Shown here one piece after another: positions 56,925 through 64,000 of a DNA stretch of 64,000 nt. The notes below the pieces were generated by a model. The model did no database searches, was not told where the DNA came from, and saw only the letters and a program-made list of their open reading frames with translations. The translations under genes were made by a program, and so were the position numbers. Within the stretch, counting starts at the first letter, position 1, and each line of letters opens with the position of its first letter. Origin of the DNA: Nocardioides sp. ChNu-153 (lineage in GTDB: Bacteria > Actinomycetota > Actinomycetes > Propionibacteriales > Nocardioidaceae); the NCBI RefSeq assembly GCF_030466625.1, contig NZ_JADEVT010000008.1, forward strand, positions 62,001 through 126,000, written 5' to 3'.

Positions 56925-57905
56925 ATGCACCTGCCCCGGCCCCGAGGTCCCATCAGCGAGGCAGTGGTGGAGGTCGTGCGCGGCGGGCGTGCGGAGATCC
57001 CCAGCGTCACCGACATCCGGAGCGAGGACGCCCAGATCGCGTTGTGGACGGTCTACGAGCTCGCCTACCGCGGGTTCGGCGACGCGTCGCCCGACGCCGA
57101 GCGCGACCTGGAGCTGCTGCGCTGGCGCCACCACGCGGAGGACCTCCTCGAGGCCGAGCTGCGGGACCTCACCCGCGCCGCCGTCGACGAGGCCCGTGCG
57201 GCCGCCGCCACCGTCGAGGGCCGCCTGCGCGCCCTGGTCGACGCCGGGCCGTCGACGCCGCTGGCGCGCCACCTGCAGCGTCGCGCGACCCGCGAGCAGG
57301 TGCTCGCCTACCTCGTCGAGCGCAGCGTCTACCACCTCAAGGAGTCGGACCCCCAGGCCTTCGTGCTCGGCCGGGTCGACGGGCCCGCGAAGGTGGCGCT
57401 GGGCGAGCTGCTCTACGACGAGTACGGCGGGGGGCGCCCCGAGCGCCTGCACTCCCACCTGTACGCCGAGGCGCTCGAGGCCTGCGGGCTGGACGCGACG
57501 TACGGCGCCTACATCGACCAGGTCGAGGCGCCCACCCTGCTGTCCAACAACGTGATGTCGCTCTTCGCGATGCAGCGCCGGCTGCGCGGCGCGTCCCTCG
57601 GTCACCTGGCGGCGTTCGAGGCGACGAGCACGGACCCGTGCCGCCGCATCGCGGTCGGCATCGAGCGGGTGGGCCTGCCGGACGCCGCCGCGGCGTACTT
57701 CCACGAGCACGTCGAGGCCGACGCCGTCCACGAGCAGGTCGTCATGGGCGACATCTGCGGCGCGGCCGTCGCCGCCGAGCCGGCGATCGAGGACGACCTG
57801 CTGCTCGGCGCCGCCACCTGCCTCATCATCGACGCGGAAGCCAGCCAGGCGCTGTACGACGCGATCACCGCCCCCGCGCCCGAGCTCGCCGGGGCTGGCC
57901 GATGA
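56925..57905 (+). CDS. Iron-containing redox enzyme, haem-oxygenase-like fold (HDO type)
   Basis: 326 residues from ATG 56925, AGAGGAGGA upstream. All-helical. VYHLKESDPQAFVLGRVDGP, LLYDEYGGGRPERLHSHLYA and VEADAVHEQVVMGDICGA carry the Glu/His/Asp positions of the haem-oxygenase-like diiron oxidase/oxygenase group. Members use a diiron cluster and O2 for N-oxygenation, desaturation or C-C cleavage. The reaction here is unknown. It overlaps by ATGA with a CDGSH iron-sulfur protein that may feed it electrons; that link is inference from the overlap. Confidence 0.82.
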   Translation: MHLPRPRGPISEAVVEVVRGGRAEIPSVTDIRSEDAQIALWTVYELAYRGFGDASPDAERDLELLRWRHHAEDLLEAELRDLTRAAVDEARAAAATVEGRLRALVDAGPSTPLARHLQRRATREQVLAYLVERSVYHLKESDPQAFVLGRVDGPAKVALGELLYDEYGGGRPERLHSHLYAEALEACGLDATYGAYIDQVEAPTLLSNNVMSLFAMQRRLRGASLGHLAAFEATSTDPCRRIAVGIERVGLPDAAAAYFHEHVEADAVHEQVVMGDICGAAVAAEPAIEDDLLLGAATCLIIDAEASQALYDAITAPAPELAGAGR

Positions 57906-58156
57906 GCAGCGGCGCCCCCGACGCCGGTCGTGCTGGCGGTCGGGAGGCCGGTCGCGACCCCGTGCGCGTGCGCGTGTGCCCCGACGGTCCGCTGCTGCTG
58001 CGCGGCGCGGACGAGGTCATGGACGCCGACGGCCGCGCCCACCCCGTCACCCGCCCCGTCGTCGCCGTCTGCGTCTGCGGCGGCACCGCCCGCGCGCCCT
58101 GGTGCGACGGCACCCACGCACTGCTCAACAAGCGCCGCGCTGCTAACAACTCCTGA
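57902..58156 (+). CDS. CDGSH iron-sulfur domain protein
   Basis: 84 residues from ATG 57902. The 2Fe-2S motif CVCGGTARAPWCDGTH matches C-x-C-x2-T-x3-P-x-C-D-G-T-H, with three Cys and one His ligand. Preceded by RVRVCPDGPLLLRGADEV, common in bacterial stand-alone CDGSH proteins, and ending LLNKRRAANNS. A redox or cluster-transfer partner. Its start overlaps the diiron gene stop (ATGA). Confidence 0.92.
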   Translation: MSSGAPDAGRAGGREAGRDPVRVRVCPDGPLLLRGADEVMDADGRAHPVTRPVVAVCVCGGTARAPWCDGTHALLNKRRAANNS

Positions 58157-58199
58157 GGGCCCCCGTCCCGCCCGACTTGACCTGCCTGCCTGCCCGGGC

Positions 58200-58543
58200 A
58201 TGGTTTCGAGGGATTGCGGAGCAACCCACCTCACCACCGAGGGGTTCTGTTGATGGTGGCCGCGTGCGCGCCCGCCGGTGAGCGAGGTGGCCGCGTGGCA
58301 GTGCGGTGGGTGAGGTGGCCCGCCGGCCCATTCCGGTGGTTGAGGCGGTCGCGCGGCAGTGCGGTGGGTGAGGCGGTCGCGCGGCAGTGCGTTGGCTGAG
58401 GTGGCCCGCCGGCCCATTCCGGTGGTTGAGGTGGTCGCGCGGCACTGCGGTGGCTGAGGCGGTCGCGCGCACTGCGTTGGCGAGGTGGCCCGCCGGCCCA
58501 TTCCGGTGGTTGAGGTGGCCGCCCCGGCGGCCCTCGAAACCAC
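58200..58543. repeat. Left repeat array, about 85-bp period, bounded by inverted ends
   Basis: No gene in this stretch. A 31-base unit (starts GTGGCCCGCCGGCCCATTCC) occurs at 58315, 58401 and 58485; between copies lie pairs of a 28-base unit (starts CGGTCGCGCGGCAGTGCG). All units end in TGAGG. The array starts with TGGTTTCGAGGG (58200) and ends with its inverse CCCTCGAAACCA, giving a palindromic frame. Confidence 0.9.
58505..58543 (-). repeat. Left 39-bp inverted repeat of the DUF222 locus
   Basis: Exact reverse complement of 59928-59966. It ends 21 bases before the DUF222-HNH stop codon and carries the TGGTTTCGAGGG end and the GGCCACCTCAACCACC core. Confidence 0.95.
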
Positions 58544-58563
58544 GTGTCAGACATCCGGGCTCA

Positions 58564-59811
58564 TCAGACCCGTCGGGTGAACCTGAGCTTGCCGGTGCCG
58601 AGTGTCTCGGTCAGGTACGTCGGGGCGTGGGCGACGCGGTGGTGGCGCCAGCACAGCAACCGACCGCGCGTCACCGACGTCCCTCCTCCGCGTGACCAGG
58701 GATCGTCGTGGTGGGCCTCGCACCGGTGCGGTGGTGCGTCACAGTCCTCTGCGGTGCACCCCCCGTCGCGCAGGATCATCGCGATCCGCTGGGGTTTGGT
58801 GTGGAACCGCGCGGCCCGGCCCAGGTCCAGGACTTCGCTCTTCGTGCCCAGCACCGCCGGGACGAGGTCCGCGCCGCAGGCGAGGCGTCGTGCCTCGCCG
58901 GGCGAGATGCGGTGGCCGGTGTCGAGCGACGCTGCGGCCAGGCCGCCGGTGAGGGTGTCGACCGACATCGTCACCACGACCGTCGCGCCGGCTCCGGCGG
59001 CGTCGGGGAGGTCGGCGTCACGCATCCGCTCGATGAGTTCGACGAACGCCTGGCCACGCCGCTCCCAGGCGGGCCGAGCATCAGCCGCGTCGCCATCGCT
59101 CCCGGCCCGGAGGTGGCTGCGTCGCGGCGAAGAGATGGCGTCGAGCATCTTGGTGAACATCGCCCCGTGCAGCTCCGGCACCGTGAACCGCCCGTGGACA
59201 CAGCCGTGGCCGTCCTCGCGCATCGTCAACCGGATCTTCGCGACCGCTTCGCGCTCCTCCTGCGCCAGCAGCTCCGCCTCCCGGGCTTCACCGACAGCGG
59301 GCGCGACGACGTCGAGGATCCGCCGGCCCAGGACGCGCAGGGCCTTGGCGTCGTGCTCGCGGGCGAACCCGACCAGCGTGCGTTCCGCCTCATCCCTGAC
59401 CTCCGCGGTCACGTCGCCCAGGTCATCCAGCGCCCGCACCACCACCTCGAGCTGATCGGGCGAGACCGCGCCGGAAGCAGCCGCGGCGGCGAGGACGCCG
59501 TACTGCTCGTTCACGGCGACCGCGACACGGACGCGGCGATGGGCCTCGGCGCGGGTCACCTGGGTGGCGTTCGCGAACCACACCGCGGTCGACGCCGCAC
59601 CCGTCGCGTCCTCGACGCGCACCTCGCTGGCGTGGGCCAGGAGCCGCGACTGCAGCGCGGCAAGACGGTTCGCGGCCCGCTCGAGCTCGACGAGGGCCGC
59701 GCCCGTCTCGACCGGGCCCAGCGTCAGCAGACCGAGCTCGAACCCGTCGTCCAGGTCGTCGTGGACGCGCGCGACGACCCCGGCGAGGGGGTGCAGCGCC
59801 GTCTCGGTCAT
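58564..59811 (-). CDS. DUF222/HNH endonuclease (13E12-type)
   Basis: 415 residues from ATG 59811. DUF222 covers about residues 20-290 (LVELERAANRLAALQSRLLA, AEAHRRVRVAVAVNEQYGVL). The C-terminal HNH nuclease is CDAPPHRCEAHHDDPWSRGG, then a short spacer and LLCWRHHRVAH, with the zinc Cys pairs and catalytic His. It is the family of the mycobacterial REP13E12 repeats; biological role unknown. Stop is a doubled TGA. The gene is enclosed by perfect 39-bp inverted repeats and further arrays on both sides, suggesting a repeat-associated mobile or self-spreading locus. Confidence 0.9.
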   Translation of the reverse strand: MTETALHPLAGVVARVHDDLDDGFELGLLTLGPVETGAALVELERAANRLAALQSRLLAHASEVRVEDATGAASTAVWFANATQVTRAEAHRRVRVAVAVNEQYGVLAAAAASGAVSPDQLEVVVRALDDLGDVTAEVRDEAERTLVGFAREHDAKALRVLGRRILDVVAPAVGEAREAELLAQEEREAVAKIRLTMREDGHGCVHGRFTVPELHGAMFTKMLDAISSPRRSHLRAGSDGDAADARPAWERRGQAFVELIERMRDADLPDAAGAGATVVVTMSVDTLTGGLAAASLDTGHRISPGEARRLACGADLVPAVLGTKSEVLDLGRAARFHTKPQRIAMILRDGGCTAEDCDAPPHRCEAHHDDPWSRGGGTSVTRGRLLCWRHHRVAHAPTYLTETLGTGKLRFTRRV

Positions 59812-59927
59812 AGGTCCATGACACCAGGGACCACCGACATTCCTGGGCTCGATCCGCGCCTCTCCACAACTGACGTCTGCGCAGTTCAGAAGGGGTGCGT
59901 CGCTGACGACGACTCGCGTGCCCCGGT

Positions 59928-59966
59928 GTGGTTTCGAGGGCCGCCGGGGCGGCCACCTCAACCACC
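59928..59966 (+). repeat. Right 39-bp inverted repeat of the DUF222 locus
   Basis: Starts 117 bases upstream of the DUF222 ATG. Perfect inverse of 58505-58543 and also the first part of the first 123-bp tandem unit. Confidence 0.95.
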
Positions 59967-60340
59967 AAGAGCGCGCGCCGGGCGGCGCGCGGCTCGCGAC
60001 GACTCGACGCCCCTAGGCGTACAGCGCGCGACGACTCGGCGTACCCCGGCGCGGTTTCGAGGGCAGCCCGGGGCGGCCACCTCAACCACCAAGAGCGCGC
60101 GCCGGGCGGCGCGCGGCTCGCGACGACTCGACGCCCCTAGGCGTACAGCGCGCGACGACTCGGCGTACCCCGGCGTGGTTTCGAGGGCCGCCGGGGCGGC
60201 CACCTCAACCACCAGGAGCGCGCGCGCCGGGCGGCGCGCGGCTGGCGACGACTCGGCGCCCCTAGGCGTGCGGCTCGCGACGACTCGGCGGCCCTGCGCG
60301 TGCAGCTCGCGACGACTCGGCGTACCCGGCGCGCCCGGCC
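59928..60340 (+). repeat. Right tandem array, three units of about 123 bp
   Basis: No gene here. Units begin GGTTTCGAGGG at 59930, 60053 and 60177. Each has the GGCCACCTCAACCACC core, a GC palindrome block, CGCGACGACTCG sub-repeats and ACGCCCCTAGGCGT-type palindromes. The third unit is diverged and carries extra CGACGACTCGG copies. The array stops 2 bases before the methyltransferase stop codon. Confidence 0.92.
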
Positions 60341-60342
60341 CT

Positions 60343-61017
60343 CTACTCCGCGGCGGCGAAGTGGACGAGCATGCCGCGGTCGAACTGCCGCACCTCGGCG
60401 ACGCGCAGCGCGCCGGAGGCGACGTCGGGGTGGCCCTCGAGCGCGGCGAGCTGGTCGACGGGACCGACCTGCAGCACGAGGTGGCCGCCCGGGAGCAGGA
60501 CGCGCGCGGCATGGGAGACGCAGGCGACGGCGAGGTCGGTGCCGTCGGGTCCGCCGTCGATGGCGAGCAGGGGGTCCTCGGGGAACTGCCCGACCTCCTC
60601 GCGGGGCACCCACGGTGGGTCGGCCAGCACGAGGGGGTACGTCGGCTCGAGGGGCTCCACGGCGCGGAAGTCGCCCTGCACGACCTCGGAGTCGACGCCG
60701 GCAGCGGCCGCGTTGAGGCGGGCGTAGTCGCAGGCGACCGGGTCGAGGTCCATCTGCACCAGCGGACGGCCGGCGGTCTTGGCCGCGACGATCCCCATGT
60801 GCCCGGCGCCGCAGCACAGCTCGAGGATCGGGCCGGGCGGGGCGGTGGCGGCGAGCTGCGCCACCCACACCGACTGGGCGACGGTCCACGGCCGCGGCTC
60901 CAGAACGCGCCGGTCCCACCGGATGAGCTCGGTCGAGAAGACGGTGGTGAGCTGCTCCACGCCCTCGGCGGGCGGCGGCCCCGGGGCAGGCTCGACGGAC
61001 ACGGCGTCGCTGGTCAT
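60343..61017 (-). CDS. Class I AdoMet-dependent methyltransferase
   Basis: 224 residues from ATG 61017. Motif I ILELCCGAGHMGIVAAKTAG, motif II QMDLDPVACDYARLNA, and motif IV LADPPWVP, the D-P-P-W form used by enzymes that methylate amide or amino nitrogens (HemK/RsmC-like). No DNA- or RNA-binding domain is seen, so the substrate is open. Its stop lies at the edge of the repeat array. Confidence 0.87.
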   Translation of the reverse strand: MTSDAVSVEPAPGPPPAEGVEQLTTVFSTELIRWDRRVLEPRPWTVAQSVWVAQLAATAPPGPILELCCGAGHMGIVAAKTAGRPLVQMDLDPVACDYARLNAAAAGVDSEVVQGDFRAVEPLEPTYPLVLADPPWVPREEVGQFPEDPLLAIDGGPDGTDLAVACVSHAARVLLPGGHLVLQVGPVDQLAALEGHPDVASGALRVAEVRQFDRGMLVHFAAAE

Positions 61018-61045
61018 GGGCGCCCGGTACCCGCGCGACGGCACG

Positions 61046-62029
61046 TCACCCACCTCGCCGACCCCCGCCCGGTACCCCGTCGGCCGCCGCCGCACGCACC
61101 AGCTCGCGCAGCTGGCGCCGCGTCCCCGCGGCCTCCGGCACCGCCCGCGTCATCCACACGTGGAACATGGCCGTCACCTCCCGCACCCGCAGCGTCGCGC
61201 CGGCGGCGAGCGCGCGCCGTACCAGCCCGTCGACCGCCGGCCGCAGGATGTCGTGGTCGCCGATGAACAGCTCGAGCGGCGGCAGGCCGTCGAGGGGCCC
61301 GGCGACGGGGCTGACCAGCGGGTCGGCGGGGTCGCGCGGCCCCGCCCACCACCGGCCGGCCGCGCGCAGCCCGCCCTCCTCCAGCATGGGGTCGGTGGCC
61401 TCGAGGTCGCCGACCTCGTCCTCGTCGAGGGTCGCGTCGAGCCACGGGCACAGCATCACGAGGCGCGCCGGCTGCCGCGGCTGGCCCCGCAGCCGCTGGC
61501 CGATCACCAGCGTCAGCGCCCCACCCGCGGAGTCCCCCATCAGCACCGTGGGGGTGCCGTCGGCGCACGCGTCGCGCACCAGGCCGATCAGGCGGGGCAG
61601 CACCTCGTCGACGTCCGCGCCCGGCGCGAGCGGGTACGCCGGCACGACGACCTCCGCGGGCGCCGCGGCCAGGGCGCGCACGAGGCGCCAGTAGTCTGCC
61701 GTCAGCGGGTGCACGTAGCCACCGCCGTGGAGGTAGACCACCCGGGCGACGGGCGCCGTGTCGCGGGGCCGCACCACCCACGTGCGCATCCCGTGCCGCT
61801 GCTCCTCGCGCACGTCGAGGCGCCGCCGCGTCCACCGCGTGGGCGGGGCGTCGCCCTTCCGCTGCAGCGCAAGCGCGTTCTCCCGGGTGTGCTCGGCGCC
61901 CGTGAACGCGTCCTTGTCGCGCCCCAGCCACATGCCGGCCACGTAGAGCCGGGTCCAGGGCGTGGGCGGGCGGTCGTCGACGTCGTGGGTGACGCCGGGC
62001 GGCGGGAGGTCGGGACGGGGGGCGCTCAC
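61046..62029 (-). CDS. Alpha/beta hydrolase of the hormone-sensitive lipase type
   Basis: 327 residues. VVYLHGGGYVHPLTADYW is the oxyanion HGGG motif; LMGDSAGGALTLVIGQRL has the nucleophile Ser; IGDHDILRPAVD and MFHVWMTRA supply Asp and His. No signal peptide, so an intracellular esterase or lipase. N-terminal 60 residues are a cap region. It lies 28 bases upstream of the methyltransferase on the same strand. Confidence 0.92.
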   Translation of the reverse strand: MSAPRPDLPPPGVTHDVDDRPPTPWTRLYVAGMWLGRDKDAFTGAEHTRENALALQRKGDAPPTRWTRRRLDVREEQRHGMRTWVVRPRDTAPVARVVYLHGGGYVHPLTADYWRLVRALAAAPAEVVVPAYPLAPGADVDEVLPRLIGLVRDACADGTPTVLMGDSAGGALTLVIGQRLRGQPRQPARLVMLCPWLDATLDEDEVGDLEATDPMLEEGGLRAAGRWWAGPRDPADPLVSPVAGPLDGLPPLELFIGDHDILRPAVDGLVRRALAAGATLRVREVTAMFHVWMTRAVPEAAGTRRQLRELVRAAAADGVPGGGRRGG

Positions 62030-62074
62030 ACCTCCCAGGCTGCCAGCCGGGGCCAGAGCGAGCGGGATCCGTCC

Positions 62075-63160
62075 TCAGTCGGCCCGGGGCGCCGGCGCCA
62101 GCTTCTCCGACGACGGCGACGTGGGCGGCGCCTGGTGCACCGGGAAGGCGGTGGAGGCGACCTCGGCCTCCGTCACGAAGCACATCCGCGCGAAGTCCAC
62201 CCCGAACGGCGTCAGGTGGATGCTGCGCCGCAGGATGCGCGCGAACTTCACGGAGTGCGTCGCGCTCAGCACGTCGGGCTGCGCCTCGACCACCTGGTAG
62301 CGCAGCAGGTCGTCGAGCGACTCCGACGACTGCCACACCAGCCCGAGGCGCGAGAGGTTGTTGAGGTACTGCGGCACGAGCTCGACGTACCGCAGCCCGG
62401 CCCGCGCTCCGATCATGTTGAGCCCCCGGGCCACGAGCTGGGAGTTCACCATCCCGACCGGGCCGCCGGTGCGCACGTCGACCGACGGCTGCGGGCCGTC
62501 CTTGAGCAGCAGCACGAGGATGCGCGCCTCGTCGGGCGCGATGTCGGCGAGGATCCGCTCGTACGCCGGGTGGCTGCCCTCGGTGTGCCACACGTCGCGC
62601 GACTGCTCCAGCAGCTTCGCGCCCTTCGCGCGCAGCCGCTGCTCCTCGCTGAGGCGCCGCGAGCCGTGGTGGGTCTCGGGGACGGGCGCCGCGCTCGCCC
62701 GCTCCGCCGGGACGCGCGCCTGCGCCTGCGCCACGGCCTGGGGCAGCGGCGTGCCCGACGAGAGGGCCCGTGCGACGCTCGAGACCAGGGCCGCTGCGTC
62801 GTTGAGGTCGCGGGTCAGCTCCGCCGCGGCGTCGGGGTCGACCATGGCGCGCACGAGCTTGCGGCCGGTCCGCGCGTACGCCGTGACCCCCCACTCCGCG
62901 GTGTGGTACGCCGTCGTGGCCGCGATGCGGGCCAGCCCGGGCAGCGCGTCGACGGCGGGCGCGAGCGAGGCCGGCACCCGGTCGGCGACGACCGCAGGCA
63001 GGAACGACGGCACCCGGGCCGGCAGCCGCGGGCGCCTCGACCGGGAGGGCGCCGGGAGCGCCGGCGTGCCGTCCTCGCGCACCACCTGCTGGCGCGGCGC
63101 GCCCCAGCCACCCGACGTGCCCCTGCCCGACGTGCTGCCGCCCGACGTACCCCTGCTCAC
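62075..63160 (-). CDS. Abi-alpha/DUF4393-family protein
   Basis: 361 residues from GTG 63160, overlapping the DUF445 stop as GTGA. A Ser/Gly/Arg/Pro-rich lead (1-60), then a helical region and YERILADIAPDEARILVLLL, VPQYLNNLSRLGLVWQSSES, IHLTPFGVDFARMCF, matching the DUF4393 (Abi-alpha) pattern. Relatives are named after a phage abortive-infection protein, but a defence role is not shown. Pairing with DUF445 suggests a shared membrane-linked job. Confidence 0.7.
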   Translation of the reverse strand: MSRGTSGGSTSGRGTSGGWGAPRQQVVREDGTPALPAPSRSRRPRLPARVPSFLPAVVADRVPASLAPAVDALPGLARIAATTAYHTAEWGVTAYARTGRKLVRAMVDPDAAAELTRDLNDAAALVSSVARALSSGTPLPQAVAQAQARVPAERASAAPVPETHHGSRRLSEEQRLRAKGAKLLEQSRDVWHTEGSHPAYERILADIAPDEARILVLLLKDGPQPSVDVRTGGPVGMVNSQLVARGLNMIGARAGLRYVELVPQYLNNLSRLGLVWQSSESLDDLLRYQVVEAQPDVLSATHSVKFARILRRSIHLTPFGVDFARMCFVTEAEVASTAFPVHQAPPTSPSSEKLAPAPRAD

Positions 63161-64000
63161 CGGCCTCCGACCCCGAACATCCAGAGGTGGAGGAACCCAC
63201 CCGCTGCGCCCATGATGGCGCCGTGGGCGTAGAGCATCCACTCGTCCTCCTTGATCGCGGCCCGCATCATCTCCACGAAGTCGCGCGGCGGCAGCTCCTT
63301 GCAGCGCTGGGCGATGAGGCTCTGGATCTTGTCGGACTGCCGGGCGCTGAACACGGGGTCCTGGAAGGGGCGCATGGTGCGGCCCACCGCCTCCTGGGCC
63401 ACCGACTCCTTGATGGTGTCGAAGCGGCTGGTGCCGACGGCCACGCGCACCGCACCGCGCGCCGGCCCGATCGCGCCGTCGATCGCGGGCTCCAGCGCCG
63501 TCGCGAGCATCTGCCGGGTGCGGTCGCCGCGCGGGCCGTCGAGCAGGAAGTCGCCGATGCGCTCCAGCGTGATCACGTCCGTCGCGATGTGCCGGGCGTA
63601 GATCTCGGCGGCCTCGGACTGGCGGCGCGGGAAGAGGCCCTGGAAGGTGAAGGGCCCGACCTTGGTGCGCTCCGCAGGGTCGAAGATCAGCCACATGCCG
63701 AGCAGGTTGGTCATCCACCCGACGACGACACCCATGAGCGGCAGCGCCCACCACTGCCCGAAGGCGTGGTCGATGACGGCCACCGGGATGCCCAGCAGGA
63801 AGCCGAAGACGAACCCGAAGACCACCATGAGCCGCAGCTCCTTGGCCCCGAAGTCGCGGAAGATCCGCACGACCAGGTCGGGGTTCTTCTCGAAGTGGTC
63901 GATGACCATGATCTTGGGGTCGAGCAGCTGGTCGATGTGGATGCCGATCTCCGTCGTCACCCGGCGCACGACCTGCGGCAGCTGGTGCTGCACCCGCTCC
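63157..64000 (-). CDS. DUF445-family membrane protein, C-terminal part (runs off right edge)
   Basis: At least 280 residues; the frame is open to the right edge. Two helices (LRLMVVFGFVFGFLLGIPVA; WWALPLMGVVVGWMTNLLGM) enclose the WMTN motif of DUF445; the cytosolic part (FQGLFPRRQSEAAEIYARHI) and a C-terminal hydrophobic segment (GAIMGAAGGFLHLWMFGVG) also fit. The GTG at 63993 could be a start but is probably internal. Function of the family is unknown. Confidence 0.8.
   Translation of the reverse strand, partial: ERVQHQLPQVVRRVTTEIGIHIDQLLDPKIMVIDHFEKNPDLVVRIFRDFGAKELRLMVVFGFVFGFLLGIPVAVIDHAFGQWWALPLMGVVVGWMTNLLGMWLIFDPAERTKVGPFTFQGLFPRRQSEAAEIYARHIATDVITLERIGDFLLDGPRGDRTRQMLATALEPAIDGAIGPARGAVRVAVGTSRFDTIKESVAQEAVGRTMRPFQDPVFSARQSDKIQSLIAQRCKELPPRDFVEMMRAAIKEDEWMLYAHGAIMGAAGGFLHLWMFGVGGR

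Noticed and set aside
58231..58554. Small proteins rich in PPQPPEWAGG-type repeats read from the left array
   Set aside because: They are simply the translated DNA repeats, open in several frames, without ribosome binding sites.
58505..59966. Classical insertion sequence
   Set aside because: The 39-bp inverted repeats fit, but there is no transposase, the outer ends show no matching target duplication, and the repeats also occur as tandem copies.
58200..60340. CRISPR arrays
   Set aside because: Units are adjacent or irregularly spaced with no unique spacers of constant length, and no cas gene is in the window.

Overview
The window is very GC-rich (codon third positions are almost all G or C) and has GTG/ATG starts with AGGAGG-type ribosome binding sites. 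Its genes include several actinobacterial signatures: DUF3073, an SCO7613-type zinc-ribbon membrane protein, a tRNA adenosine deaminase-associated protein, a DUF222/HNH (13E12-type) protein, an HspR-like MerR regulator and valine dehydrogenase. Together these point to an actinomycete, most likely a Nocardioides-like member of the Propionibacteriales. No plasmid, phage, CRISPR or transposase genes are visible, so this looks like chromosome with one repeat-built accessory island.

Layout. 0-8 kb: a YibE/F membrane protein coupled to a type II NADH dehydrogenase, an RsbW-like ATP-binding protein, a small HExxH metallopeptidase, tRNA-Asp, tRNA-Glu and tRNA-Phe with hairpin terminators, a DeoR regulator, a NudK-like Nudix hydrolase, a secreted cutinase/PET-hydrolase-type polyester hydrolase followed by a TetR regulator, and a small GTPase. 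8-25 kb: a MarR regulator divergent from an RND efflux pump across a clear dyad, then an oxidoreductase-DinB-Fpg/Nei run, membrane proteins, a DASS (SLC13) anion transporter, prephenate dehydratase, a RibD-C reductase, a very large membrane protein, valine dehydrogenase, DUF3073, YqeY and a metallophosphoesterase. 25-37 kb: tRNA-Pro, a Pro/Ala/Glu-rich membrane protein, class II aldolase, CorA, Hsp20 with a divergent HspR-like regulator, a pyrE-dedA-trmH run, thpR, an acyl-CoA dehydrogenase, and three small Tat-type secreted proteins, one adjoining a MauE-thioredoxin fusion.

37-48 kb: glycogen/trehalose metabolism. GlgX (TreX-type debranching enzyme), TreY and TreZ together can turn glycogen into trehalose. 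Next come tadA with its partner gene, upp and an aminotransferase. 48-56 kb: four tandem related membrane proteins with low-complexity tails, ClpB with a HAIR-like operator and a possible SigH/SigR promoter, and a cytosolic receiver-histidine kinase fusion. 56-58 kb: a haem-oxygenase-like diiron protein overlapping a CDGSH iron-sulfur protein.

58.2-60.3 kb: the strangest part. A DUF222-HNH endonuclease gene is bracketed by perfect 39-bp inverted repeats. Outside these lie an 85-bp-period array on the left and a 123-bp-period array on the right. 60.3-64 kb: a methyltransferase, an HSL-type hydrolase, an Abi-alpha/DUF4393 protein and a DUF445 membrane protein that runs off the right edge.

Stress control links distant genes. 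Both hsp20 and clpB have 7-7-7 dyads of the HspR/HAIR architecture, although the half-sites differ.
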